A stretch of 64,000 bases of DNA from SZAS-79 sp963844255. GTDB taxonomy: Bacteria > Pseudomonadota > Gammaproteobacteria > Burkholderiales > SG8-39. The position numbers were made by a program, and so were the translations under genes. Within the stretch, counting starts at the first letter, position 1. Each line of letters starts with the position of its first letter. Location of the stretch: NCBI GenBank assembly GCA_963844255.1, contig CAWJNP010000003.1, forward strand, positions 124,001 through 188,000. Reading direction: 5' to 3'. Below are positions 1 to 9,404 of this stretch, one piece after another. Below the pieces are notes generated by a model. That model was not told the origin of the DNA, did not search any database, and worked only from the letters and a program-made list of their open reading frames with translations.

Positions 1-113
1 ACGCGTGCGCCGAGGTCCGCGAGAAGGCGGGTGCAGTAGGGCCCCGCGAGCACGCGGGTGAAATCGAGCACGGTCAGGCCGTCGAGCAGCGGGGTTGAAC
101 TGGGATTTTTCAT
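1..113 (-). CDS. CaiB/BaiF family CoA-transferase, N-terminal fragment (runs off the window)
   Basis: Reading leftward from an ATG at 113 gives 37 codons without a stop to the window edge. The peptide begins with a short leader, then LLDGLTVLDF, then TRVLAGPYC and LLADLGA. This is the standard N-terminus of class III CoA-transferases, which move CoA between carboxylic acids; compare LGGLKVLELGQLIAGP in the full-length homologue at 32282-33526. The catalytic Asp lies outside the window, so substrate cannot be inferred. It is divergent from the reductive dehalogenase, with 79 bases between the two starts, so they may share a regulatory region. Identification rests on a short but distinctive motif. 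Confidence 0.75.
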   Translation of the reverse strand, partial: MKNPSSTPLLDGLTVLDFTRVLAGPYCTRLLADLGAR

Positions 114-135
114 CGTGCCGGCAGAGTACAAGAAA

Positions 136-165
136 TTGCACTGACGCGCGTTGTGCGGTCAGAAT
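136..165 (+). promoter_or_regulatory. Possible sigma70 promoter for the reductive dehalogenase
   Basis: TTGCAC (136-141) and CAGAAT (160-165) are separated by 18 bases, and the ATG at 193 follows 27 bases later. The -35 match is good and the -10 weak. No clear operator or Shine-Dalgarno is seen before the ATG. Inference from sequence only. Confidence 0.3.
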
Positions 166-192
166 CCCTCATCCGCATTTCGAGCCCACCTC

Positions 193-2271
193 ATGTCCAG
201 ACTGTTCTCCAACCGGGATCGCCCCTTCGACATGGGCGTGTTGCCCACGGAACTGCTCGCCCGCGATGCCGCTGCGACGATTGCCGACGCCCGCATGCCC
301 TGGGATACAACCCAGCCTTCCGCCAAATCGATCGCTACGGCGATTCCGGAATACCGCGACCTGTGCGCGCAGTTCATGGACGGTGAGACGGCACCGTCGC
401 GCGCACCGGTTCCGGACGATACCCTTGTGCGGGCGCGCAACCTCAAGGCCTCGGCCTACTTCCTCGACGCCACGCTGGCCGGCGTGTGCCGGATCGAACC
501 ATCCGACTGGACGGTCGCGATCCCGCCGGCACACACCCACGCCTTTGTTTTCCTGATTGAGTTCGGCCGCGAGCCCAAGGCTGGCGACCCGGGCGACGCC
601 TGGATCCTCGGCACCAACGCTGCGCGCACCGACCTGCGCTGTGCAGAACTCGCCGTCGTTCTGGCCAGCTATGTGCGCGGCCTGGGCTGGCCAGCGCGGG
701 GACACGTGGCGGGCGACACGCAGATCGCGATCGAGCGGCTGGCCCAGCGCGCGGGGGTGGCAAAGGAGGTGAACGGCGTGCTGAAGGCGCCGCTCATGGA
801 ACGAGGATTCCGTCTGGGCGTCGTTACAACGAGCCTCGAGATGGCCGAGGACCTTCCGCTGGCCTCGCTCGAATGGCCGAACGCCGATGCCTACATGGGG
901 CGCATGGGTACCCGCCCCGGCTGGACCGAGGCCGAGGAAGACAAACGCCCCCTGCACCTCGGACGCCATCCCATGGAGAAGATCAAGCGCGTGGACGAGC
1001 CGACGACGTTGATCCTGCGCGAGGAAATCAAGCGCATGCCCAAGCGCGCGGACATGTTTTCGCGGGCGCTGGCCGGGGACCTCGGTGAGAAGGCGCAGGC
1101 GGAACGCCGCCGCTTCGCAGTCAAGCACCCGCTCGCGTTCGCGATGACACCGCTGATCCGCAACATGGTGCCGATGCAGGGAACGCGCGAGCCGCTTGAC
1201 GGGTTCGGGAATCTCCCGGCGACCGACCCGAAACGCAACGCCGAGGCCATCAAGGCCCTCGCCTACTACATGGGCGCCGAGCTCGTGGGCATCTGCCGCG
1301 CAGAGCCATGGATGTACTACTCGCACGGCGACGAGAAAGGAGAACCGATCACGCCCTACCATCCCTATGCGGTGGTGATGCTGATCGACCAGGGCTTCGA
1401 GACCATGGAAGGTTCTTCGGGGGATGACTGGGTCTCGGGTGCGCAATCGATGCGAGCCTACATGCGCGGCGCGCTGCTCGCAGGTGTGATCGCTGCGCAT
1501 CTGCGCCGGCTGGGGCATTCGTCGCGTGTGCATTCCAACGCCTATTCCGAGCTGCTCCACATCCCGGCGATGCTGATGGCGGGACTGGGCGAACTCTCTC
1601 GCATCGGCGAGCTCATCCTCAACCCCTTCATCGGCCCGCGCTCGAAGTCGGTGGTCTTCACGACCGACCTGCCGCTGGAAGTCGACCGGCCGATCGACTT
1701 CGGCTTGCAGGCCGTATGCAACATGTGCAAGAAGTGCGCGCGCGAATGCCCCTGCAACGCCATTCCGTTCGGCCCCAAGGTCATGTTCAACGGCTACGAG
1801 ATCTGGAAGCCGGACGCTGAGAAATGCGGACGCTACCGCCTCACGAATTCCAAGGGCTCGGCCTGCGGGCGCTGCATGAAGACCTGCCCCTACAACCGCG
1901 AGGACCTCGTGGAATCGGACCGCCTGCTGTGGCTGTCGATCGACGTCCCGGAGTCACGCAGAGCATTGATCGATTACGACGACACGACCGGCGGCGGTGA
2001 GCGCAATCCGGTCAAGCGATGGTGGTTCGACCTCGAGGTTGTCGACGGCGTGGTCGTCAAGCCCGCCGGTGCAAATGAACGCAACCTCGACTTCGGACGC
2101 GGCGAAAAACTCGCAAAGTCACAGAAGCTCGCCTACTTCCCGCCGCACCTGCAACCTGCCGGCGGGACCACGCTCGCCACGCCGGTGCCGATCGACCGGC
2201 CGGCGGGGCTGGCGGCCTATGCGGGCGCAGAGTCGCCGCTCGCGGCACGCAAGCGCAAACCCGGGGAATGA
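193..2271 (+). CDS. rdhA: NpRdhA-like cobalamin-dependent reductive dehalogenase (cytoplasmic, non-respiratory type)
   Basis: Predicted 692-residue B12/iron-sulfur enzyme that would remove halogen from an aromatic substrate. The C-terminal part has two ferredoxin-type motifs: C509-x2-C512-x2-C515-x3-C519-P, and C558-x2-C561-x3-C565-P, with an extra C545. The central part repeats the N-terminal part (LKASAYFLDATLAGVCR near 94-110, IKALAYYMGAELVGICR near 353-369), the internal duplication reported for NpRdhA of Nitratireductor. As I recall them, the NpRdhA active-site residues Ser422, Tyr426, Lys488 and Arg552 fall, with a constant shift of three, on Ser419, Tyr423, Lys485 and Arg549 here. There is no Tat signal, no RdhB membrane anchor gene nearby and no fused reductase domain, so electrons must come from a separate ferredoxin or flavodoxin system. 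I chose ATG 193 over an upstream start at 151 because MSRLF begins the compact domain. Epoxyqueuosine reductase (QueG) shares the fold but is about half this length. Family confident; substrate unknown. Confidence 0.87.
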   Translation: MSRLFSNRDRPFDMGVLPTELLARDAAATIADARMPWDTTQPSAKSIATAIPEYRDLCAQFMDGETAPSRAPVPDDTLVRARNLKASAYFLDATLAGVCRIEPSDWTVAIPPAHTHAFVFLIEFGREPKAGDPGDAWILGTNAARTDLRCAELAVVLASYVRGLGWPARGHVAGDTQIAIERLAQRAGVAKEVNGVLKAPLMERGFRLGVVTTSLEMAEDLPLASLEWPNADAYMGRMGTRPGWTEAEEDKRPLHLGRHPMEKIKRVDEPTTLILREEIKRMPKRADMFSRALAGDLGEKAQAERRRFAVKHPLAFAMTPLIRNMVPMQGTREPLDGFGNLPATDPKRNAEAIKALAYYMGAELVGICRAEPWMYYSHGDEKGEPITPYHPYAVVMLIDQGFETMEGSSGDDWVSGAQSMRAYMRGALLAGVIAAHLRRLGHSSRVHSNAYSELLHIPAMLMAGLGELSRIGELILNPFIGPRSKSVVFTTDLPLEVDRPIDFGLQAVCNMCKKCARECPCNAIPFGPKVMFNGYEIWKPDAEKCGRYRLTNSKGSACGRCMKTCPYNREDLVESDRLLWLSIDVPESRRALIDYDDTTGGGERNPVKRWWFDLEVVDGVVVKPAGANERNLDFGRGEKLAKSQKLAYFPPHLQPAGGTTLATPVPIDRPAGLAAYAGAESPLAARKRKPGE

Positions 2272-2439
2272 GCGACGGGATTGCTGCCATTTTTCGCATA
2301 AAGCCCGCTCCAGGAGCGGACTTTCAGCCAGATTGCTGCCAACGACATATCTGAATAATAGCGCCCGCTTCGTGCGCCAGCCAGCAGTGCACGCCGCGCG
2401 GCAGGCGTAGCCTGTGGCGATACCTGCTTGGGAAAGTCG

Positions 2440-2946
2440 ATGAAGAATCTTCGTTTGCTGGCATTGAGTTTCACGATGCTGCTCGCTTCCTGCTTCGGAC
2501 CACCGGCGGCCCCGCCCCCAGGAGCACCGGCGGTCCCGCCCCCCGGACCGCAGGCAAGCGTCGCACCCGACGCCGCGCCGAGTCCCCCGGGTCCGATTGC
2601 TCCGCCGCGTACGCTGGATGGCTACAAGAAGGCATTTTCACGGCGTGTAGCGGGCGCCAGCCTGGACGTCTTTGAGGAACCGCTGCCAGAGGTGTTGAAA
2701 TCCATTGTGGTGCTCGACGTCACCATTGACGGCAGCGGTAGATTGGTGCGCGTCACGGTGGCGCGATCAAACCACTACCGGGAACTCGAAAACGTCGCGC
2801 TCAGCAGCGTTCGCCAAGCTGCGCCGTTCGCAGCACCTTTCGGTTCCGTGCGACGCAGCGACGGTTCGGTGAATTTTTTGGAAACTTTTCTGTTCCGCGA
2901 GGACGGTCGCTTCCAGATTCTGAGCCTGGTCACGCCGCGGCAATGA
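2440..2946 (+). CDS. Lipoprotein with a C-terminal TonB-C-like domain
   Basis: A 168-residue protein starting at ATG 2440 behind GGAAAG; an in-frame TTG at 2428 is less likely. Residues 1-17 form a lipoprotein signal with lipobox LLASC and Cys18. Next is a Pro/Ala-rich linker (about 20-55) that would span the periplasm or reach away from the membrane. The last 110 residues have the look of a TonB C-terminal domain: VVLDVTIDGSGRLVRVTV, then a helix with ENVALSSVRQAAPF, then a strand pair. TonB proteins normally have an uncleaved transmembrane anchor, so a lipidated version is unusual. Role unknown. A terminator follows directly. Confidence 0.65.
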   Translation: MKNLRLLALSFTMLLASCFGPPAAPPPGAPAVPPPGPQASVAPDAAPSPPGPIAPPRTLDGYKKAFSRRVAGASLDVFEEPLPEVLKSIVVLDVTIDGSGRLVRVTVARSNHYRELENVALSSVRQAAPFAAPFGSVRRSDGSVNFLETFLFREDGRFQILSLVTPRQ

Positions 2947-2968
2947 GTCTGCATTCCGGGCGAACGAG

Positions 2969-2996
2969 AGGGGCCGGCCACGGGCCCTTATTTTTT
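2969..2996 (+). terminator. Rho-independent terminator after the lipoprotein gene
   Basis: A 20-base hairpin, AGGGGCCGGCCACGGGCCCT, pairs 7 of 8 positions around a GCCA loop and runs into TATTTTTT. It sits 22 bases past the lipoprotein stop codon. Confidence 0.65.
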
Positions 2997-3041
2997 CTAA
3001 AAACAGCAATAGGAATGAAATGGCTTTTCGCCCGAAAGCCG

Positions 3042-4394
3042 CTAGCGCACCGCGATATTCAGCAGAAAGTCCCCGCGCAGCAGATTCAGTACCGCATGCT
3101 CACTGCCGCGCAATACGGCCACGAGTTCAGCGACCGCGCCAACCCGTTTCCGATTCGCGCCGATGATCACGTCCCCCCCGCGCAGGCCGAGACGAAACGC
3201 CGCGCTGCCCGGCTGGACACGCGTCACCAGGATTACCGGCACCTTGGAGGCACCGCTCGTGCGCTCACCATTGGCGAGCCCCGCTCCGGCGAGTTCAGGG
3301 ACTGACTCAGTCCCTCCAGTGCCATCGGACTCCACCGCCGCAATGCGCACCGGAATGCGCCTCTCCTCGCCGCCACGCGTCACACGAAATTCAAGAACCT
3401 CCCCGACCGGGACAAGCCCCAACCGGTTGCGCAGGTCCGCCGATCCACGCACCCGCCGATTGCCGACTTCGAGCACCACATCGCCTTCGCGCAAGCCCGC
3501 CTTGGCGGCCGGCGAACCCGGTTGAATCTGGGCGATGACGGCGCCGCGGATGCGCTCGGACACGCCAAACGAGCGCGCCAGCTCCGGAGTGAGATCCTGC
3601 ATGACCATGCCCAGCCATCCGCGGCGAACCTCGCCAAAGCGCACCAGTTGACCCATGACCGTGCGCGCAATGCTGGAGGGCACCGCAAAACCGATTCCCA
3701 CGCTGGCACCCGAAGGTCCAAGAATCGCGGTATTGATGCCTACCAGCTCGCCCTTCATGTTGATCAAGGCGCCGCCCGAGTTGCCCGGGTTGATCGATGC
3801 ATCGGTCTGGATGAAATCCTCGTACCCTTCGGGCAGCAGTCCGGAACGGCCGAGCGCCGAAACGATTCCCGAAGTTACCGTCTGGCCGATGCCGAAAGGA
3901 TTGCCGATCGCGAGCACGAAGTCGCCGACCTGGAGCGCATCCGAATCACCGAACCTGGCCTCGGTCAGATTTTCAGGCGGGATCGACAACAGCGCGATAT
4001 CGGTACCCGCATCGCTTCCGATCACCTTCGCCTCGCAACGCCGATTGTCCTTCAGCACGACATATACCTGGGTCGCCTCCTTGACCACGTGATGATTCGT
4101 CAGCACGTACCCCTTTTTCGCATCGACGATGACACCCGACCCCGCCGACAACTGGGGCTCGGGCGAGCGCAGGCCGAAGAAGCGGCGGAAGAACGGGTCG
4201 CGCGCGAGCGGATTGTTTTCCTCAGGGGAGCGGCTCACCACGGCAATGTTGACCACGGCCGGCGTCACCGGCTCGAGGAGCGGGGCGAGGCTGGGCATCC
4301 CGTCCCGCGTTGCGAAGGCGGGAATCGCCGCCGTTGCGTGCAGGGCGGTCAGGATGAAGGCGGCGCAGACGACCGGACGAAGGATGCGGAACAT
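3042..4394 (-). CDS. degQ: DegQ/HtrA-family periplasmic serine endoprotease
   Basis: A 450-residue trypsin-fold protease for unfolded envelope proteins. It has a signal peptide (about 1-28), a protease domain with His102 (TNHHVV), Asp132 (TDIALL) and Ser206 (GNSGG), then two PDZ domains (about 255-345 and 380-450, with RIRGAVIAQIQPGSPAAKAG and PVILVTRVQPGSAAFRLG). Two PDZ domains and the length fit DegP/DegQ rather than DegS. It is divergent from the PcaC-like gene, 80 bases apart, and transcribed alone; no MucA/RseA-type regulator is next to it. Which paralogue (DegP, DegQ or MucD) cannot be fixed from one gene. Confidence 0.9.
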   Translation of the reverse strand: MFRILRPVVCAAFILTALHATAAIPAFATRDGMPSLAPLLEPVTPAVVNIAVVSRSPEENNPLARDPFFRRFFGLRSPEPQLSAGSGVIVDAKKGYVLTNHHVVKEATQVYVVLKDNRRCEAKVIGSDAGTDIALLSIPPENLTEARFGDSDALQVGDFVLAIGNPFGIGQTVTSGIVSALGRSGLLPEGYEDFIQTDASINPGNSGGALINMKGELVGINTAILGPSGASVGIGFAVPSSIARTVMGQLVRFGEVRRGWLGMVMQDLTPELARSFGVSERIRGAVIAQIQPGSPAAKAGLREGDVVLEVGNRRVRGSADLRNRLGLVPVGEVLEFRVTRGGEERRIPVRIAAVESDGTGGTESVPELAGAGLANGERTSGASKVPVILVTRVQPGSAAFRLGLRGGDVIIGANRKRVGAVAELVAVLRGSEHAVLNLLRGDFLLNIAVR

Positions 4395-4474
4395 GTGGCG
4401 ATTTTAATGGATGCCGGCGGTATAGTCGGAGCCGAAGTATCCCCCTTAATTCATCGCACACCTATGGAGAAAAC

Positions 4475-4867
4475 ATGGACAAGAAACCGCACAAGGAACG
4501 ATACGACGCAGGCCTGAAAACACGCCGGGAGGTGCTCGGCGCCGCTTATGTAGACAAATCAGTCGCCACCGTCGACGACTTCAACCGCGAGTTTCAGGAA
4601 CTGCTCAACACCTATTGCTGGAACGATGTCTGGAACCGCCCCGGTCTGCCGCGCAAGACGCGCAGCGTGATGAACCTGTGCATGCTGATTGCGCTGGGCA
4701 AGGCGCACGAGTTGAAACTGCACATCCGCGGCGCACTGAACAACGGGCTGACCAAGGACGAAATCAAAGAGGTGTTCCTGCAGACGGCAATCTACTGTGG
4801 CGTGCCGGCAGCGGTCGAGGCATTCCGTTGTGCGCGCGAAGTATTCGCAGAGGACGCCAAGAAGTAG
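4475..4867 (+). CDS. pcaC: Carboxymuconolactone decarboxylase family protein (PcaC-like)
   Basis: A 130-residue protein of the CMD/AhpD fold, matching 4-carboxymuconolactone decarboxylase in length and sequence. That enzyme works in the protocatechuate branch of the beta-ketoadipate pathway. The conserved helical core carries LGKAHELKLHIRGALNNG (74-91) with His83, followed by TKDEIKEVFLQ. It lacks the CxxC of peroxidase-type AhpD. The ATG at 4475 follows TATGGAGAAAAC. No other pca genes are adjacent, so it may serve another aromatic pathway or have a different substrate. Confidence 0.8.
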   Translation: MDKKPHKERYDAGLKTRREVLGAAYVDKSVATVDDFNREFQELLNTYCWNDVWNRPGLPRKTRSVMNLCMLIALGKAHELKLHIRGALNNGLTKDEIKEVFLQTAIYCGVPAAVEAFRCAREVFAEDAKK

Positions 4868-4901
4868 TCCAACGGCGGCGCGCCGCCTGCCTGCGCTTGC
4901 G

Positions 4902-5258
4902 CTATTTCGCGGGCGCCGCCGGAACGAAGGGCGGCGCCGTTTTGGCTGCAGGCGCCTGCGGTGCCAGGGTCGTTGCAGGCGCCTGCGGTGCCTCGACGAT
5001 CTGGTAGAACACCTCACCCTGCTTGATGAAGCCCAGTTCGTAGCGTGCGCGTTCCTCGATGGCCTCGAACCCTTGCTTGAGGTCGCGTACTTCCGCGGCC
5101 AGCGCAAGGTTGCGGCGCTCCAGGCCTTCGTTTGCAGCACGCTGCGAGGAGAGGCGACGGTCGACTTCCCAGGCGCGCAACCAGCCGCCCTTGCCCAGCC
5201 AGAGCGGATACTGGATCAGCACGATCAGCGCAGCCAGAATGCCCGCGAGGACCTTCAT
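4902..5258 (-). CDS. ftsB: Cell division protein FtsB
   Basis: A 118-residue bitopic membrane protein of the FtsQLB divisome complex. It has one N-terminal transmembrane segment (about 3-20), then a coiled coil (SSQRAANEGLERRNLALAAE), then the conserved GFEAIEERARYELGFIKQGE motif that links to FtsQ. The C-terminal 30 residues are an Ala/Pro-rich tail longer than in E. coli FtsB. ATG 5258 is chosen because it starts exactly at the membrane segment. It lies 28 bases downstream of eno in the same direction, the usual eno-ftsB arrangement. Confidence 0.9.
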   Translation of the reverse strand: MKVLAGILAALIVLIQYPLWLGKGGWLRAWEVDRRLSSQRAANEGLERRNLALAAEVRDLKQGFEAIEERARYELGFIKQGEVFYQIVEAPQAPATTLAPQAPAAKTAPPFVPAAPAK

Positions 5259-5286
5259 GTGACCGGCTCTCGCTCTGCCCTGCGGC

Positions 5287-6570
<1,284 letters not shown>

Positions 6571-6627
6571 GATTTTTTCCTTTGTTGTCGTTTACCGCGA
6601 CCGCATGCTGCGTGGATCAAGATGCGC

Positions 6628-7470
6628 TCACGCGGCAAAACGGTCTTCTGCAAATCCCCGGCGCTTGACCACGCGGTCGAGTTCGACAAGCGTCTCGAGC
6701 AGGTCACGCATCATGTCCAGCGGCCAGGCGTTCGGGCCGTCGGACATCGCCTTCTCCGGCGTCGGATGGGTTTCCATGAACAAGCCTGCAACACCCGCGG
6801 CGACAGCGGCCCGCGCAAGCACCGGCACGAATTCGCGCTGCCCGCCCGAGGACGTTCCCTGCCCTCCCGGTAGTTGCACCGAGTGCGTGGCGTCGAACAC
6901 CACCGGACAGCCGGTTTCCCGCATGATCGCCAGGGACCGCATGTCGGAAACCAGGTTGTTGTAGCCGAAGGAGGCACCACGCTCGCACACCAGGATTTTG
7001 TCTGCGCCACTCACTTCCCTTGCCTTGTCGACAACGTTTTTCATCTCGTGCGGAGACAGGAACTGGCCTTTCTTGATGTTCACCGGCCGGCCCGCCGAGG
7101 CGACCGCATGGATGAAATCGGTCTGCCTGCACAGGAAGGCCGGGGTTTGCAGCACGTCGACAACGGCGGCCACGGCCTTGACGTCCTCGGTCGTATGCAC
7201 ATCAGTCAGGACGGGCACACCAAGCTGGCTGCGTACCTCATCAAGGATACGCAGGCCTTCGTCCATCCCCGGCCCGCGAAACGATTTTCCGGAGGTGCGG
7301 TTCGCCTTGTCGTAGGACGATTTGAAGATCAGCGGAATGCCGAGCGGGCCGCAGATTTCCTTCAGGCGCCCCGCGGTGTCCAGCTGCATACCACGCGACT
7401 CGATCACACAGGGTCCGGCGATCAGGAACAGCGGCTTGTCGAGTCCGACCTCAAAACCGCACAGCTTCAT
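6628..7470 (-). CDS. kdsA: 2-dehydro-3-deoxyphosphooctonate aldolase (KDO-8-P synthase)
   Basis: A 280-residue cytoplasmic enzyme that condenses phosphoenolpyruvate with arabinose 5-phosphate to make KDO-8-P for lipopolysaccharide. Motifs include LFLIAGPCVIESRG near residue 13, FKSSYDKANRTS, GPGMDEGLRIL, TDVHTTEDV and a C-terminal FDATHSVQLPGG. The start ATG at 7470 overlaps the pyrG stop as ATGA, so the two are translationally coupled. A longer in-frame reading that continues into pyrG sequence exists only because pyrG is frameshifted, and is not a real fusion. Confidence 0.96.
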   Translation of the reverse strand: MKLCGFEVGLDKPLFLIAGPCVIESRGMQLDTAGRLKEICGPLGIPLIFKSSYDKANRTSGKSFRGPGMDEGLRILDEVRSQLGVPVLTDVHTTEDVKAVAAVVDVLQTPAFLCRQTDFIHAVASAGRPVNIKKGQFLSPHEMKNVVDKAREVSGADKILVCERGASFGYNNLVSDMRSLAIMRETGCPVVFDATHSVQLPGGQGTSSGGQREFVPVLARAAVAAGVAGLFMETHPTPEKAMSDGPNAWPLDMMRDLLETLVELDRVVKRRGFAEDRFAA

Positions 7471-9135
7471 GCCGCCACTGCGGAGAGCGTTCCGCCGGGC
7501 TCGGCGCGCTTGGCGCGAACCCGGTGCTTTTGCGCGGCCAGCAGGAATGCCGTGAACAGCGGATGGCCGCCGCGCGGCGTGGAAGTGAACTCGGGGTGGA
7601 ACTGGCAGCCGACGAACCAGGGATGGTCGGACAATTCCATCATCTCGGGCAGGTTTTCGCTGGGCGTGCGCGCCGACACCTTGTAACCTTTTTCCTCGAG
7701 CTGCGGCACATACACGTTGTTCACTTCGTAGCGATGGCGGTGGCGCTCGTTGACCTCCGCACCGTAGATCTGCGCTGCAAGCGTGCCCGGAAGAATGGGG
7801 CATTTCTGCGCGCCCAGCCGCATCGTCCCGCCCAGATCGGACGTGTCCGTACGCCGTTCGATCTTGCCGGTCCGGTCCAGCCACTCGATGATCAGCGCCA
7901 CGACCGGGTGCGGCGTTTCGGGCGTGAATTCCGTGCTGTTGGCCTCGGCGAGTCCGCAGACGTTGCGCGCGAACTCGATGGTCGCAAGCTGCATGCCCAG
8001 ACAGATCCCGAGGTAGGGGATCTTTTCCTCGCGCGCATGGCGGATCGCCGCGATCTTGCCCTCGACGCCACGCTTGCCGAACCCGCCCGGAACAAGGATC
8101 GCGTCCATGTCCTTGAGGCAGGCGATACCATCGGTTTCGATCGTCTCGGAATCCACGTAGTGGATCTTGAGCCGGGAACGGGTATGTATCCCCGCATGTA
8201 TCAGCGCTTCCGACAGGGACTTGTAGGAGTCGGTCAGGTCGATGTACTTGCCCGACCAGCGCAATGTCGACTTCGTGCTCGGGATGCTCGAGGTTGTCGA
8301 TCAACTGCTTCCAGCTCGTCAGGTTGGCTGCCTTCGCAAGGATGTTCAGCTTGTGGCAGACGATCTCGTCGAGCATCTGGTCGTGCAGCATCGAGGGAAT
8401 CTTGTAGATCGAATCCACGTCCCAGGCCGCAATCACGGCCTCTTTGGACACGTTGCAGAACAGGGCGATCTTGCGCCGGTCATCTTCCGGCAGCGGCCGG
8501 TCGGTGCGGCAGAGGAGTACGTCAGCCTGTATGCCGATCTGGCGAAGTTCCTTCACCGAGTGCTGCGTCGGCTTGGTCTTGATCTCGCCCGCCGATGCGA
8601 TGTAGGGCACCAGCGTCAGGTGTATGTAGCAGACGTTGTTGCGGCCCAGCTCCAGGCCCATCTGCCGGATCGCTTCCAGAAACGGCAGCGATTCGATATC
8701 GCCCACGGTACCGCCGATCTCGACGATCGCCACTTCAGCATCGCCTGCGCCGCGCTTGACGAAGGCCTTGATCTCGTCGGTGATGTGCGGGATGACCTGC
8801 ACCGTCCCGCCCAGGTAGTCTCCGCGGCGCTCCTTGCGGATCACGCTTTCGTAGACCTGCCCCGTGGTGAAGTTGTTCCAGCGCCGCATCCTGGACGACT
8901 GAAAGCGCTCGTAGTGGCCCAGATCGAGGTCGGTTTCGGCGCCATCCTCGGTGACGAACACCTCCCCGTGCTGGAACGGGCTCATGGTGCCCGGATCCAC
9001 GTTGATATACGGGTCGAGCTTGATGTTGGTGACTTTGATGCCGCGCGATTCGAGGATCGCTGCGAGGGAGGCGGCGGCTATCCCCTTGCCGAGAGAGGAT
9101 ACGACACCGCCGGTAACAAAAACGTATTTGGTCAT
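7467..9135 (-). CDS. pyrG: CTP synthase (one apparent frameshift)
   Basis: Makes CTP from UTP, ATP and glutamine. The N-terminal synthetase domain begins MTKYVFVTGGVVSSLGKG (start 9135). The C-terminal glutaminase domain has the nucleophile motif YLGICLGMQ and GCQFHPEFTSTP. The two halves lie in different frames: after EVDIALVG (about residue 294) an extra base in a CCC run at 8251-8253 (GGG on the coding strand) shifts the frame, and removing one base gives KYIDLTDSYKS and an intact 555-residue protein, the normal length. Because pyrG is essential, sequencing error is more likely than a true mutation. The break falls in the linker after the synthetase domain. Confidence 0.92.
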
Positions 9136-9208
9136 TCGCACACGAATGCCTAGAAAGCCGAAGTTTACTCCTCTTTCGGCCCGGCCTCAAACTGCAAAGC
9201 CTGCGAAA

Positions 9209-9395
9209 ATGTTTTCTTCCTCAATTACGCGACCGTACGCCTCGTGCGGGCAGCACCGCAGGGGGTGGAACGGTGCATGATCCGGTGCTCTGGAACGATC
9301 CGGCCGCCGGCGTCACGCGGCATGCCGATGCCGGATACGAGGACGCAATCGACTGCGCGCACCAACAAGGCCTGAACCTCCCCATGATCCGCTAG
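9209..9395 (+). other. Unresolved short reading frame upstream of hutG
   Basis: Between pyrG and hutG, the frame ending at TAG 9393-9395 reads in part DPAAGVTRHADAGYEDAID and looks protein-like, but it has no ATG. An ATG at 9209 opens a neighbouring frame that stops after 23 codons. One extra base between them would join the two into about 61 residues ending 9 bases before hutG. I recognise no family. It may be a small gene, a remnant or nothing. Confidence 0.2.
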
Positions 9396-9404
9396 ACTCG
9401 CCCA

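Noticed and set aside
193..2271. Epoxyqueuosine reductase (QueG) as the identity of the Fe-S protein
   Set aside because: QueG is about half the length, lacks the N-terminal duplicated half and the SxxxY plus Lys arrangement seen here.
6628..9141. A single 837-codon frame joining CTP synthase and KdsA
   Set aside because: It arises from the pyrG frameshift at 8251; the middle third has no similarity to either protein, while the true glutaminase domain reads in another frame.
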